Positions 6,071-13,633 are shown, numbered from the stretch's first letter. The stretch is DNA of 13,633 nucleotides from an archaeon (GCA_016550415.1 JABXGU010000835.1:1-13633); one strand, 5' to 3'. Numbers and translations: made by a program. Notes: generated from the sequence alone by a model not told the origin.

Positions 6071-7135
6071 TTATTCAGTCCAGTATATCCACCCTTCAGG
6101 TGTTTTTGTTCGATTCAGTTCCCCTTTCTTTATCCTTCGTAACATTGTCGTATAGATCATTTTCCATCTACCCTTTGAGCGTTTGTCCGCATTGTTGAGT
6201 GCAGTCTCAATTTCTTCACGTGTTCGTCGGTGTGGAATTTTAAAAAAGCCATTTCTAATCAACCCATCCACTGCATCTCGAGGCGACCAAGGTTTCGGTG
6301 CTGATGCGACGAGTTCCCTAAGTTTCTTTAGAGCTACCTTTGATTTTTCCCGCACATCTTCAAAGGGCACACCTACTATCTCAATTCTATCAAGATTGCC
6401 TTCCCCAAGACCACGTTTCACAAATTCCTGTAGAACTTCAATTTTTTCAGGTTTCAATCCTGCTAAAGTGGCACCCACAGTTTCTACCGCCACAGCATCT
6501 CGTCCTACAATTATTATATTCATTGGTACTCGCCAGGTATCACATTTCCAATATAGATGCTGACCATCAATAACTGCAAGATCAATGCCACCAATAGCTT
6601 CAAAGAAATCAGCAAAGATTGAGCGGAAAATCTCTGGTTTATGATATTGTATCTTCTTCTTTGTTGGAGAAAGTCCAAACAGGTTCTTCAAAACGGAGCC
6701 ATGCTGAAATGTGCGTAAGACATGGGTGCTAACAAATATGTTCGGTTTGAACAAGATGTGGGATAATTCGACCGGCATGTGAGTTGATTTATCACCTATT
6801 TGCACTGTCCGTGTCTCTGAATCCTCGGACAAGTTGAAGGGCACAACGCGATTTGAGAACAACTCACTCCAGAGCTTGAGCCGATCAGAACCAGTCCCCA
6901 TATAGTTATCAGATTCTGCTAAGAAAATTCGTCGTACACGGTCAAAGCCTTTGATGATTGCATCTACTAGGCTTATTGAGGTATGTTGTGGTGATTTAGG
7001 ATGGTATATTCCCACCTTGACCGTCACATCTCTTTTAGATGTATTTAGGTCATCAATACCTCCGATGAGGTGAAGGGCTTTCTGTAAAGATGCTAAATTG
7101 TTTCCCGCAGACTCGACAATCGCTACTTTCGTCAT
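6071..7135 (-). CDS. DUF362 domain protein with a possible winged-helix C-terminal tail
   Basis: A 354-residue protein whose residues 1-275 match the DUF362 family: an N-terminal Lys/Val-rich strand, VRRIFLAESDNYMGTG (67-82), then KPNIFVSTHVLRTFQHGSVLKNLFG (split here as KPNIFVSTHVL at 130 and KNLFG at 150) and IDLAVIDG (184-191). The biochemical role of DUF362 is not well established; some members carry ferredoxin domains, but no CxxCxxC cluster is present here. Residues 283-354 differ: a helix with GLIRNGFFKIP, then RRTREEIETAL, then MLRRIKKGELNR and a final GWIYW. This order of helices, basic helix and short hairpin looks like a winged helix. The ATG at 7135 has GGTGA four bases upstream, which fixes the start. 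It follows RuBisCO on the same strand after 73 bases, so the two may be co-transcribed. Confidence 0.83.
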   Translation of the reverse strand: MTKVAIVESAGNNLASLQKALHLIGGIDDLNTSKRDVTVKVGIYHPKSPQHTSISLVDAIIKGFDRVRRIFLAESDNYMGTGSDRLKLWSELFSNRVVPFNLSEDSETRTVQIGDKSTHMPVELSHILFKPNIFVSTHVLRTFQHGSVLKNLFGLSPTKKKIQYHKPEIFRSIFADFFEAIGGIDLAVIDGQHLYWKCDTWRVPMNIIIVGRDAVAVETVGATLAGLKPEKIEVLQEFVKRGLGEGNLDRIEIVGVPFEDVREKSKVALKKLRELVASAPKPWSPRDAVDGLIRNGFFKIPHRRTREEIETALNNADKRSKGRWKMIYTTMLRRIKKGELNRTKTPEGWIYWTE

Positions 7136-7152
7136 TTTATCACCGAGTAAAT

Positions 7153-7172
7153 CTAAGAAAATAATATCTTAG
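7153..7172. repeat. Short inverted repeat upstream of the DUF362 gene
   Basis: CTAAGA (7153-7158) and TCTTAG (7167-7172) are perfect reverse complements around eight A/T bases. The site lies 18-37 bases upstream of the DUF362 start codon, in the gap after RuBisCO. It could be an operator or an A/T box of a promoter internal to the pair. At six bases per arm, chance is possible. Confidence 0.25.
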
Positions 7173-7208
7173 TTTTTCAATGCAGCCAATCCGAAAAGGA
7201 AGAGATAT

Positions 7209-8441
7209 TTAGATTATCGACCAGTGTTTTAATGCTTTGGAGAGGGCATCATGAGTTTGAGCATATTCTACCAGAGATATGTTTGCCAAGGTCGCATCCA
7301 CAGCCTGTCGCATTGCAGTGGCACCTGCTTGTGTTCCCTCGGGATGCCCATGAATTCCTCCACCTGCCTGAATAATAACATCGTTTCCAAAGATGTCAAT
7401 AATTTCAGGTACCATGCCGGGATGGAGACCTCCCGAGGCAACGGGCATTACCTGTTTAACGGCGCCTAACTTCATCCGCAGCTTTTCGATATTTGCTTCA
7501 ACCTCCTCCCTATCCTCGGACATCTTTCCTACTGCAGTTCCTACATGTAGTTGATCAATGCCAATCAAACGGGAACAAAGTGCTATTACGGGCATGGCAA
7601 TGCCATGTTGTGGAAGTTTGGTGAAAGCGGCATGCATAGCTCTGTGTCCGTGCAAAATCAATTTGAAGCCCTGCCTTCGGAGGGTTTCCACAGCTGCAAA
7701 TCCGCAGGTTAGGATGTCGACCATAGCTACTCGCCCTCCATGATCCTCAATGAATTGGGCTCTTCGAAGCATCTCCTTCGTTTCTGCGGTTACATTGGCA
7801 AGATAGACTTTCTTTTCCCCTGTCTCTGATTCTGCCCGATCACGTTTTTCCAAAGTTTCTATGATTCTTTTTTCAAAGGGGTTGAATCGTTGGCTTGATA
7901 GATTTTCATCATCTTTAACAACATCACAGCCGCCAAGCCATGCAGCATAGGCAACTTTTGCATGGTCCTTGGTTCGTAATCCAAGTTTTGGCTTAATGAT
8001 GGTGCCAACAAGAGGACGTTTTGGAACCTTTACCGTCCTTCGAACACCTGGAATGCCAAAGTATGGACCTGGAAAATGCTTGATGAGTTCAGTAGGTAGA
8101 TGTATGTCTAGGAGTCGAAGAAATCGGATATCACCCAAACCGAAGATATTTCCTGCAATTGAACTCAGCAGGTTTGGCAGGTTGCCAAGTTCAAAGAGTC
8201 CAATTGGATAGGCTATGCGAATGATATTACCATTAATGGAGAATACTTTGGCTGCTAGACTCTTCATATACGGTTTTTCTGTGGTGAGCTCAGTCCAAGT
8301 CCCAATCGAGCTCTCAGCTGCAACTCCTCCTGCTAGCCACACCATACTTCGATTGGGATCACGTCCTTCAACTCTAAAAGTGCATATTACATCTGATTCT
8401 TCAGGGACATATTTGGGATTGTAGAAATCCTCGTATTTCAT
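7209..8441 (-). CDS. rbcL: Ribulose-1,5-bisphosphate carboxylase, archaeal form III large subunit
   Basis: A 410-residue RuBisCO that adds CO2 to ribulose-1,5-bisphosphate to give two 3-phosphoglycerates. All catalytic residues are visible: AAESSIGTW (41-49, Glu43), Asn98, KPK (Lys150, Lys152), the carbamylated lysine Lys176 with Asp178 and Glu179 in KDDE, His266 in HGHRAMH, His299, loop-6 Lys306 in VGTAVGK, Ser336 in SGG, and GGGIHGHP (360-367). This separates it from form IV RuBisCO-like proteins, which lose several of these. The length, and the lack of a small-subunit gene, fit form III, known in archaea for nucleotide-ribose salvage. AMP phosphorylase and ribose-1,5-bisphosphate isomerase are not nearby. 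I chose the ATG at 8441 over the TTG at 8459 because GTGAT lies seven bases upstream and the protein then begins like its relatives. It lies between the EamA transporter and DUF362 genes, same strand. Confidence 0.95.
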   Translation of the reverse strand: MKYEDFYNPKYVPEESDVICTFRVEGRDPNRSMVWLAGGVAAESSIGTWTELTTEKPYMKSLAAKVFSINGNIIRIAYPIGLFELGNLPNLLSSIAGNIFGLGDIRFLRLLDIHLPTELIKHFPGPYFGIPGVRRTVKVPKRPLVGTIIKPKLGLRTKDHAKVAYAAWLGGCDVVKDDENLSSQRFNPFEKRIIETLEKRDRAESETGEKKVYLANVTAETKEMLRRAQFIEDHGGRVAMVDILTCGFAAVETLRRQGFKLILHGHRAMHAAFTKLPQHGIAMPVIALCSRLIGIDQLHVGTAVGKMSEDREEVEANIEKLRMKLGAVKQVMPVASGGLHPGMVPEIIDIFGNDVIIQAGGGIHGHPEGTQAGATAMRQAVDATLANISLVEYAQTHDALSKALKHWSII

Positions 8442-8474
8442 TGAAAATATCACAACCAACAGTGAATAGTACTC

Positions 8475-8485
8475 TAATAAATTTA
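8475..8485 (-). promoter_or_regulatory. Probable TATA box for the RuBisCO gene
   Basis: TAAATTTATTA on the minus strand, with a predicted start site near 8454, just before the GTGAT ribosome site and the ATG at 8441. It suggests RuBisCO has its own promoter although the EamA gene lies 96 bases upstream on the same strand. Inferred from composition and spacing. Confidence 0.38.
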
Positions 8486-8537
8486 ATTCTGTTTTTGTGA
8501 TAAGCTTTATCCAATTACATCTATCGGAAAATCTAGT

Positions 8538-9443
8538 CTATAATGAAGAGGCTATGGCAGTCAGAAAGATACCTGCCATGCACAAAATTACTCCAATTAT
8601 TGTTCTCCAGCTTATACGTTCATGAATTTGTCGCCACGCAATTACTGTAGCGAAGAGGGGCGTCAAAGAAGAAAGAATAGTCGCAGGAGTTGTCCCTGCA
8701 ATCTGAAGCGCAACTGCAAATGCAATATACCCAACACCCAGTGCAATAATCCCGCCTGAACCCAAGAGCAGCCACGTTTTACGATTCACTTTGAATTCCT
8801 GTCGTCCAACTTGACGACCCATCACCAAGGGTGTTAGCACAAGTAAACCAATTGCAAGACGAAGTACAGCTACAAGAATCATGTCTGTTGTTTTCAGAAC
8901 CTCTGAAAGAAGCACAATGCTAACTGACCAAGAGATTGCAGTAGCTAAAGCAGCTACAGCCCCAACCCAAAGACGCAAATGTGATTTAGCCACGGTGGCA
9001 ACAGTTGAGGGATCAATCTGACTACCTAGCAAGATTATTCCTATGCATATGCCAGTGGCTGCTGGTAAGAGAAGAGGATTCAATGGTTCACTCAGAAAAA
9101 CTACTTGAATAATTAAAACGAAAAGTGGGTAGGTGGCGGTGATTGGAGTAGCACGACTAACACCAATGTGCTGCAGAGCTAGTAAATACAACCAGTCGCC
9201 AATAACGAAGGCAAATAAGCTGCTCGTGACAATAAGCACCAAGTCAATTACTGTTAAGCTGTAGGAATAGGGATAGATATTCAACAACAGCCCTACCAAG
9301 GCTAGAACACCCAGGACTGGAATCATCCTCAGAAGATTTGCAGTGAGAGGAGATATTGTTTCAGAGCCTTTTCTGTAGAGACCTGCACTGACAGCCCAAC
9401 AAAAAGCAGCAATTATGGCTGCACCTAAACCCAGAATTAGCAT
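8538..9443 (-). CDS. EamA/DMT family transporter
   Basis: A 301-residue membrane protein with ten predicted helices in two EamA repeats, about residues 5-137 and 155-299. The first repeat ends with TPITATYPLFVLIIQVVFLSE (residues roughly 98-118, trailing GLU common before the last helix pair), and the second with TTPATILSSLTPLFATVIAW followed by ERISWRTIIGVILCMAGIFL. This 'tP...s.l.P..a.l.....E......'+ 'G..li..G' pattern marks the drug/metabolite transporter superfamily, which exports or imports amino acids, nucleotides, sugars or vitamins. The substrate cannot be read from the sequence. The ATG at 9443 starts directly before the first helix; no clear ribosome site precedes it, so it may be leaderless. 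It is divergent from the YjbQ-family gene with about 100 bases between the preferred starts, and precedes RuBisCO. Confidence 0.9.
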   Translation of the reverse strand: MLILGLGAAIIAAFCWAVSAGLYRKGSETISPLTANLLRMIPVLGVLALVGLLLNIYPYSYSLTVIDLVLIVTSSLFAFVIGDWLYLLALQHIGVSRATPITATYPLFVLIIQVVFLSEPLNPLLLPAATGICIGIILLGSQIDPSTVATVAKSHLRLWVGAVAALATAISWSVSIVLLSEVLKTTDMILVAVLRLAIGLLVLTPLVMGRQVGRQEFKVNRKTWLLLGSGGIIALGVGYIAFAVALQIAGTTPATILSSLTPLFATVIAWRQIHERISWRTIIGVILCMAGIFLTAIASSL

Positions 9444-9544
9444 CTATATTCTTGCTTTTAGCGATTGATACTCCCTTTTTAGTTTCCCATCAAGCCACAT
9501 CTTTTAAGATAGAAAATTACAGTCACTTACCGGTGAATCCCATT

Positions 9545-9964
9545 TTGAGTACATTTACTAGTTATATTGACCTTAAGACTAAGGGTGAACCAGAAATCAT
9601 CAATATCACACAATATGTAGATGAACAAGTGAAATCCAGCGGCGTCAGAACAGGTCTTGTCTGTGTTTTTATCAATGGTTCAACAGGTGCAGTCACCACA
9701 ATTGAATTTGAACCAGGACTTCTAAATGATTTACCCAAGGCAATGGAACGATTCGCACCACATAATGCCGCGTATGAACATCATCTCCGATGGCAAGATG
9801 GCAACGGACATAGTCACGTTCGAGCAGCAATTATTGGACCAAGTCTTACAATTCCAATAATCGAAGGGCAAATGCCACTTGGAACATGGCAGCAAATTGT
9901 TTTTCTAGAACTTGATGTCCGTCCCCGAAATAGACAGCTTATCGTTCAAGTTGTTGGTGAATAA
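9545..9964 (+). CDS. YjbQ/UPF0047 family protein (secondary thiamine-phosphate synthase-like)
   Basis: From the TTG at 9545 this is a 139-residue protein, the usual size of the family. Conserved blocks are IINIT (18-22), GSTGAVTTIEFEPG (45-58), NGHSH (87-91), GPSLTIP (98-104) and LGTWQ (112-116), ending with a VQVVG strand. The histidines in YEHH and NGHSH fit the metal or active-site cluster of the beta-barrel fold. E. coli YjbQ shows weak thiamine-phosphate synthase activity, but the true role in archaea is not known. The frame could open at 9452, but that adds 31 residues with no counterpart in the family. GGTGA sits exactly eight bases before the TTG, and an A/T box near 9500-9510 fits a start site close to 9530. 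Its end lies 17 bases from the convergent CoA-transferase gene. Confidence 0.88.
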   Translation: MSTFTSYIDLKTKGEPEIINITQYVDEQVKSSGVRTGLVCVFINGSTGAVTTIEFEPGLLNDLPKAMERFAPHNAAYEHHLRWQDGNGHSHVRAAIIGPSLTIPIIEGQMPLGTWQQIVFLELDVRPRNRQLIVQVVGE

Positions 9965-9981
9965 TGCTAAGCTCTTAATTT

Positions 9982-10755
9982 CTACTTCTGACCCTTGCCT
10001 AGGTAAATACGCTGCGGATCTAGCCCACGGAGTTTCTCAAGTTCTAATTCAGTCGGTTCAGGCGTAGTAGGAACTCTTTTTGGAACAATAAGGTCGAACA
10101 TGACATTTTCTTTTACCCAATCTACTGTTACACCTGGATGTACTGATTTGAGTTGAATCCGTTTTGTTTTCTTATCGAAGTCCATCTGACACTTATCAGT
10201 AACTACAAGAGCAGGTCCTCCACCAATTAGCCCGAGTTTTTCCCTGCTACCTGGTCCAGATAGGTGACCGGGGCTTGTAACATAATCCAGCTTCTTAACG
10301 AATTTACGAGTGTCGTGAGTGAACATTAGGATAATTCGACCAGCGGAGCTGGCAATGTCATTTCCGCCACCGCTACCTGGCAATCGCACTTTCGGTGCTT
10401 CGAATTCGCCAATATAGGAGGTATTGATGTTACCGTATTCATCAATTTGAGCAGCACCTAAGAATCCAACATCCACACGACCTCCCATCATTAGGTATCC
10501 AAGGGTTTCGATTAGACCGATAGATGCTGCCGCCCTGTAGCATAATCTAGAATCAGCCACAGACAGAGCTAGATCCTTGTTTTGGCAGTCAACATTGCCG
10601 CCTTCATAGATGATAATAGCATTTGGTGCATGTGTGACCTTAGCCAGCATAGCGCCTAGGACTGGAAGGCCTGTTCCAGCAAAAACTCGTTCACCATCAT
10701 GAACAGCGTGAGCCCCACAAACTGCCATCATTTCTGTCGAAGTGTATTTACTCAT
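9982..10755 (-). CDS. CoA transferase family I, subunit B (glutaconate CoA-transferase-like)
   Basis: A 257-residue beta subunit of a two-gene family I CoA transferase, which swaps CoA between an acyl-CoA and a free acid through an enzyme-bound glutamyl thioester. Glu51 in IIYEGGN is placed as the catalytic glutamate of GctB-type subunits. Other hallmarks are GRVDVGFLGAAQIDEYGNIN (residues 92-111), VRLPGSGGGNDIA (123-135), the TSPGHL loop, GPALVVTDKC and the C-terminal HPGVTVDWVKENV. It closely follows the GctB pattern, but the acid used (glutaconate, a branched or aromatic acid, or a short fatty acid) cannot be decided. It lies 27 bases after subunit A and is surely co-transcribed with it. 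The ATG at 10755 is preceded by GAGGT about 13 bases away and GATGG closer, so the ribosome site is not ideal but no other start fits. Confidence 0.9.
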   Translation of the reverse strand: MSKYTSTEMMAVCGAHAVHDGERVFAGTGLPVLGAMLAKVTHAPNAIIIYEGGNVDCQNKDLALSVADSRLCYRAAASIGLIETLGYLMMGGRVDVGFLGAAQIDEYGNINTSYIGEFEAPKVRLPGSGGGNDIASSAGRIILMFTHDTRKFVKKLDYVTSPGHLSGPGSREKLGLIGGGPALVVTDKCQMDFDKKTKRIQLKSVHPGVTVDWVKENVMFDLIVPKRVPTTPEPTELELEKLRGLDPQRIYLGKGQK

Positions 10756-10782
10756 TGTCCATCATCAACCTCAATTTGAATT

Positions 10783-11694
10783 CTAATAGCCATATTTCCT
10801 GTTTGCACGAAGTTCCTTCAAGCGTTTGTCACCAATCTTCTTCAGCAAACCATCATGGCCACCGACATCAAGGATCCATTCCTGAAGATACTCTTGCCAA
10901 CCTTCCTCAGTCTGACATTTTTCCATATACATCTGTAGATGAGGGAGATCATAATCATAAACTCCGTATACTTGCATGGGCCAACTTCCGAAAGGCAGTT
11001 CTACAACATAATCACCGTAGAGTCCAGGGATATTTGTAAGATCGGCATTTGTTCGGATTTCATCATTTGTTATGATTTTCTCAGCAAACACGATGGTTGT
11101 TTTGGCACACCGTGCAATTTCGTTGTCTTCACCTTTGATACCATAGACTCGTGTGTTTCCCTCAGCGTCCACTTCCTGTGCGCAGATGACCCCAAAATCA
11201 GCTTGTATTGATGGAAGCAGCGTAATTGGCTGACCAGTGAAAGGGCAGTTGATTACTTTCACTTTGTCCTTTCGAAGTCTGAACTTGGTCATCATATCTG
11301 TGCCAATCATATGACGGATTGGCATGAAAGGAACATTCAAAGCACCACCGAGAAAACGCAGAGCCATGGCAAGATTGGAATAGTCTTCAAAATTGACTTT
11401 ACCTGCTTTACTTTGGCGCCTAAGGTTGGGAGCAAGCCCCAGTGCTTCAATGGCAAAAAAAGCCACCTCAAATTCTAGGCAGACTTCAGCACCGACTAGT
11501 ATGTCCAGATCATGTTCACTTCCGCAGGTGTAGATTCTGAGATTTTTCTTGTGCTGTCGGATTAGTTCCATTGCAAAAGCTTCAGGTGGACGTTGGTAGC
11601 CAAAGCCGCCCCAAGCTATGTGAGAGCCATTGGGAATTTTCTTGGTTATCTCTTCAAGTGTAATTCGTTTATCTTCAACGGCAGGTTCTGTCAT
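10783..11694 (-). CDS. CoA transferase family I, subunit A (glutaconate CoA-transferase-like)
   Basis: A 303-residue alpha subunit that forms the active enzyme with the B subunit just downstream. It shows WGGFGYQRPPEAF (28-40), the 'GG.g..r.P.a' nucleotide loop of GctA-like subunits, LRIYTCGSEHDLDILVGA (52-69), PNLRRQ (89-94), and FMPIRHMIGTDM (123-134), which matches the 'P.r...gsD' block. A further LPSIQADFGVICAQEVDAEGN segment (starting near 170) matches the '..a..hv..AD..GN' block. I chose the ATG at 11694 because AGAGGTG lies six bases before it; the TTG at 11715 would start upstream of that site. The gene follows pyruvate kinase after 79 bases on the same strand. A short T-run just after pyruvate kinase (about 11749-11753 in the complement) might separate them, so a shared transcript is uncertain. 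Substrate unknown. Confidence 0.9.
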   Translation of the reverse strand: MTEPAVEDKRITLEEITKKIPNGSHIAWGGFGYQRPPEAFAMELIRQHKKNLRIYTCGSEHDLDILVGAEVCLEFEVAFFAIEALGLAPNLRRQSKAGKVNFEDYSNLAMALRFLGGALNVPFMPIRHMIGTDMMTKFRLRKDKVKVINCPFTGQPITLLPSIQADFGVICAQEVDAEGNTRVYGIKGEDNEIARCAKTTIVFAEKIITNDEIRTNADLTNIPGLYGDYVVELPFGSWPMQVYGVYDYDLPHLQMYMEKCQTEEGWQEYLQEWILDVGGHDGLLKKIGDKRLKELRANRKYGY

Positions 11695-11773
11695 GAATGG
11701 CACCTCTTTGAACAAATGCTAATTACCAAATTGGCATTGTAGGTTTGTAAAAAGGCTTACTTCCTTATGTGGT

Positions 11774-13192
11774 TTACGTAGCTTGAAGAATATCCTTCAC
11801 CGTGAAAATACCAAGAATATTGGTTTTTCCAGGAGAAAGAACTGACCCGCTAACAACGACAATTCGGTCAGACTTTGCAACAACCTTTTCCTCAATGACT
11901 CGTTTCACTGCAGCGATAAGCATCTGGTCTGTGTTAGCAATTTCATCCATTAGTAGGCATTCGACTCCCCATAATAGTTTCAATTGCCGGAGTACCCGCA
12001 GATTGGGGGTAATGGAAACAATGCGGGCAGGAGGTCGATATTTTGAAATCATCCGTGATGTGTATCCTGCTTGAGTGATGATGAGAACAGTTTTGATGCT
12101 AAGATTATTTACGATTGTGACAACTGCACGTCCTAATTGCTCAGCGACGAGATATTGTCCAGAATCATAATAACTGCTCTTTTGTGGAGGCGTAGAAGTT
12201 TCTGCATAGTGAGAAATGCTGGACATAACTCGTACTGCCTGAACCGGATATTTGCCAACAGCTGTCTCTGCAGAAAGCATCACTGCATCAGCACCATCTA
12301 AAATTGCATTGGCTACATCACTTGTTTCAGCACGAGTGGGTCGGCGATTTTCCACCATTGACTCCAACATTTGTGTTGCCACAATCACAGGTTTTCCTTG
12401 ACGGTTACACTTTCTGATAATTTCCTTCTGGAGGATAGGAACCTGTTCTGGTGGTATCTCAACACCCAAATCACCCCTTGCAACCATTACTCCATAACTT
12501 GCATCTAAAATTTCATCAAAATTTTTCAACGCCAACTGCTGCTCAATTTTAGCAATAATTGAAATTTCATTTCTATTCTTTCCAAGAAGATTTTTGACCT
12601 TCTCCACTTCGTTTGCATGCTTTACAGCTGATAACGCTAAAAAATCTGGTTTCAACTTATTGACGAATTTAATGTGTTCAACGTCTTGCTTGGTTGGAAT
12701 TTCCATACCCAAATCGATACCAGGTACATTTACGCCCTTATGACTTGACAGTGAACCTCCCGTATAGACCGTACAGTGAATATTATTATCTTCAACTGAT
12801 TTTACACGAAGTTCAATAAGACCATCATTTATGAAAATCCGCTGTTTTTGTGTAACGAGGGCAGGCAAGGTCTTCAAAGAGACAGATACGCGTTCAGCAG
12901 TTCCCATGATGTCTTCAGTAGTAAGTGTGATGTTGTCTCCGTCTTGGAGATCTACAGGATTAGCCAATTCTCCAATACGAACACGAGGTCCCTCCAAATC
13001 CATTAGTATTGGTGTATTTGGGAGTAATTCTCGAATTCTATTAAATCGGGTCTCATGCAATGCCAGTGTTCCATGAGAAAGATTAAGACGAACAACATCC
13101 ATGCCCGATTCTGCCATTAGAAGAAGCACTTCTTCGCTATCACAAGCGGGACCAATTGTTGATACAATTTTAGAGCGCGTCGATATTACCAT
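11774..13192 (-). CDS. pyk: Pyruvate kinase
   Basis: A 472-residue pyruvate kinase, which makes ATP and pyruvate from phosphoenolpyruvate and ADP as the last step of glycolysis. Seen in order: KIVSTIGPA (8-16), VVRLNLSHG (33-41; Arg35, Asn37 and Ser39 bind substrate and potassium), MDLEGPRVR (64-72), a B domain (about 74-165), IAKIE (213-217; catalytic Lys215 and Glu217), ARGDLGVEIP (238-247; metal ligand Asp241), ATQMLESM (272-279; Thr273) and AETSDVANAILDGADAVMLS (288-307). The C-terminal domain (about 345-470) is full length, so allosteric control is possible. DLEGPRVR departs a little from the common D.KGPEIR. The frame also contains an ATG at 13210 (six more residues); I prefer 13192 because relatives begin there, but A/T boxes fit both. 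It follows the LLM-family gene by 47 bases. Confidence 0.95.
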   Translation of the reverse strand: MVISTRSKIVSTIGPACDSEEVLLLMAESGMDVVRLNLSHGTLALHETRFNRIRELLPNTPILMDLEGPRVRIGELANPVDLQDGDNITLTTEDIMGTAERVSVSLKTLPALVTQKQRIFINDGLIELRVKSVEDNNIHCTVYTGGSLSSHKGVNVPGIDLGMEIPTKQDVEHIKFVNKLKPDFLALSAVKHANEVEKVKNLLGKNRNEISIIAKIEQQLALKNFDEILDASYGVMVARGDLGVEIPPEQVPILQKEIIRKCNRQGKPVIVATQMLESMVENRRPTRAETSDVANAILDGADAVMLSAETAVGKYPVQAVRVMSSISHYAETSTPPQKSSYYDSGQYLVAEQLGRAVVTIVNNLSIKTVLIITQAGYTSRMISKYRPPARIVSITPNLRVLRQLKLLWGVECLLMDEIANTDQMLIAAVKRVIEEKVVAKSDRIVVVSGSVLSPGKTNILGIFTVKDILQAT

Positions 13193-13239
13193 ATGAATAC
13201 TCTTCCCCATTATATTATCAATAATTTGTCACTTTAATT

Positions 13240-13633
13240 TTAGGTTTTTAACGAAGGAATTATCTTCTCTGCAAGGATTCGAGAGACATCCCAATATGTG
13301 AATGGTGCATTTCGCTGGCTTACTCCGTTAATAATTTCGAAGCAAAAATGATTAACCCCAGATTGAATGAAGTTGTCCAGCTTCTGAGCTATTTCTTCGG
13401 GAGTTCCCGTTAAAGAAATCTCCTTGATAACTTTCTCTGGAATGTCTGCAACAATAGGTAAGAGTTGTCCGATGTTTAGTCGTGATACATCAGCAGAATC
13501 ATATGTTAGAAGGCTCAACCGTTCAGAATCAATACCTTGGTTTCTATATATCTCATAATAGCTGTCTTTCCAATATCCTAGAAGGCGCAAGAGCTGGGGT
13601 TGAAATACTAGTTGTCCACGAAGCCCTCCTAAA
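13240..13633 (-). CDS. LLM-family (F420-dependent, Mer-like) oxidoreductase, C-terminal part, cut by right edge
   Basis: The frame is open from the right edge for 130 residues to a TAA at 13240-13242, so the true start lies outside. The end of the chain reads SLTGTPEEIAQKLDNFIQSG followed by VNHFCFE, the 'G.pe.va..l..f..aGv.hf' block near the C-terminus of luciferase-like monooxygenase family TIM barrels such as F420-dependent methylenetetrahydromethanopterin reductase. A methionine-type start at the TTG at 13590 is not needed, because residues such as GGLRGQLVFQPQ continue upstream in frame. The N-terminal coenzyme-binding half is not visible, so F420 use and substrate are inferred from archaeal members only. 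It lies 47 bases upstream of pyruvate kinase on the same strand and could share its transcript. Confidence 0.78.
   Translation of the reverse strand, partial: LGGLRGQLVFQPQLLRLLGYWKDSYYEIYRNQGIDSERLSLLTYDSADVSRLNIGQLLPIVADIPEKVIKEISLTGTPEEIAQKLDNFIQSGVNHFCFEIINGVSQRNAPFTYWDVSRILAEKIIPSLKT

Noticed and set aside
7209..8441. Form IV RuBisCO-like protein
   Set aside because: The carbamylated lysine, KPK, KDDE, HRAMH, loop-6 lysine and GGG residues are all present, so it is a true RuBisCO rather than a RuBisCO-like protein.
11774..13210. Pyruvate kinase starting at ATG 13210
   Set aside because: It adds six residues (MGKSIH) without a counterpart in relatives and with no ribosome site. It remains possible as a leaderless start because an A/T box near 13236 has suitable spacing.

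Overview
The window looks like a piece of an Asgard archaeon (Promethearchaeota) genome. The strongest sign is a eukaryote-like Rab/Ras-type small GTPase sitting among archaeal metabolic genes: a form III RuBisCO, a TrpB2-type tryptophan synthase beta chain, an F420-type luciferase-like oxidoreductase and a DUF362 protein. Several start codons follow GGTGA-type ribosome sites and A/T-rich boxes placed as archaeal TATA boxes usually are. By eye the base composition is moderately A+T rich. I cannot name the lineage within Asgard archaea; a Thorarchaeia-like genome is only a guess.

Layout, left to right. A phosphodiesterase/pyrophosphatase family gene runs off the left edge on the minus strand. 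It diverges from a plus-strand gene for a protein with an N-terminal domain carrying an 'IGP' motif and a C-terminal pair of zinc ribbons. A perfect inverted repeat lies at the midpoint between their start codons. The zinc-ribbon gene converges on the small GTPase. An isolated trpB2 follows, then the relic of a methyltransferase gene, a CPBP (CAAX-like) membrane protease, and an ArsB/NhaD-type permease whose reading frame is cut by one in-frame TGA.

The middle carries, on the minus strand, EamA transporter, RuBisCO and DUF362 protein, in that order of transcription. The EamA gene diverges from a YjbQ/UPF0047 gene. The right part is a minus-strand series: LLM-family oxidoreductase (cut by the right edge), pyruvate kinase, then CoA-transferase subunits A and B.

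How the genes may work together. RuBisCO III makes 3-phosphoglycerate from ribulose-1,5-bisphosphate, and pyruvate kinase acts lower in the same glycolytic branch; the CoA-transferase pair would handle organic acids. Together they suggest a heterotrophic central metabolism with nucleotide-ribose salvage, but the AMP phosphorylase and ribose-1,5-bisphosphate isomerase of that pathway are not in the window. I saw no rRNA, tRNA, CRISPR array, insertion sequence or convincing terminator. The most interesting points are the interrupted and motif-altered permease, the zinc-ribbon protein beside a GTPase, the DUF362 protein with a possible winged-helix tail beside RuBisCO, and the symmetric divergent promoter at the left.
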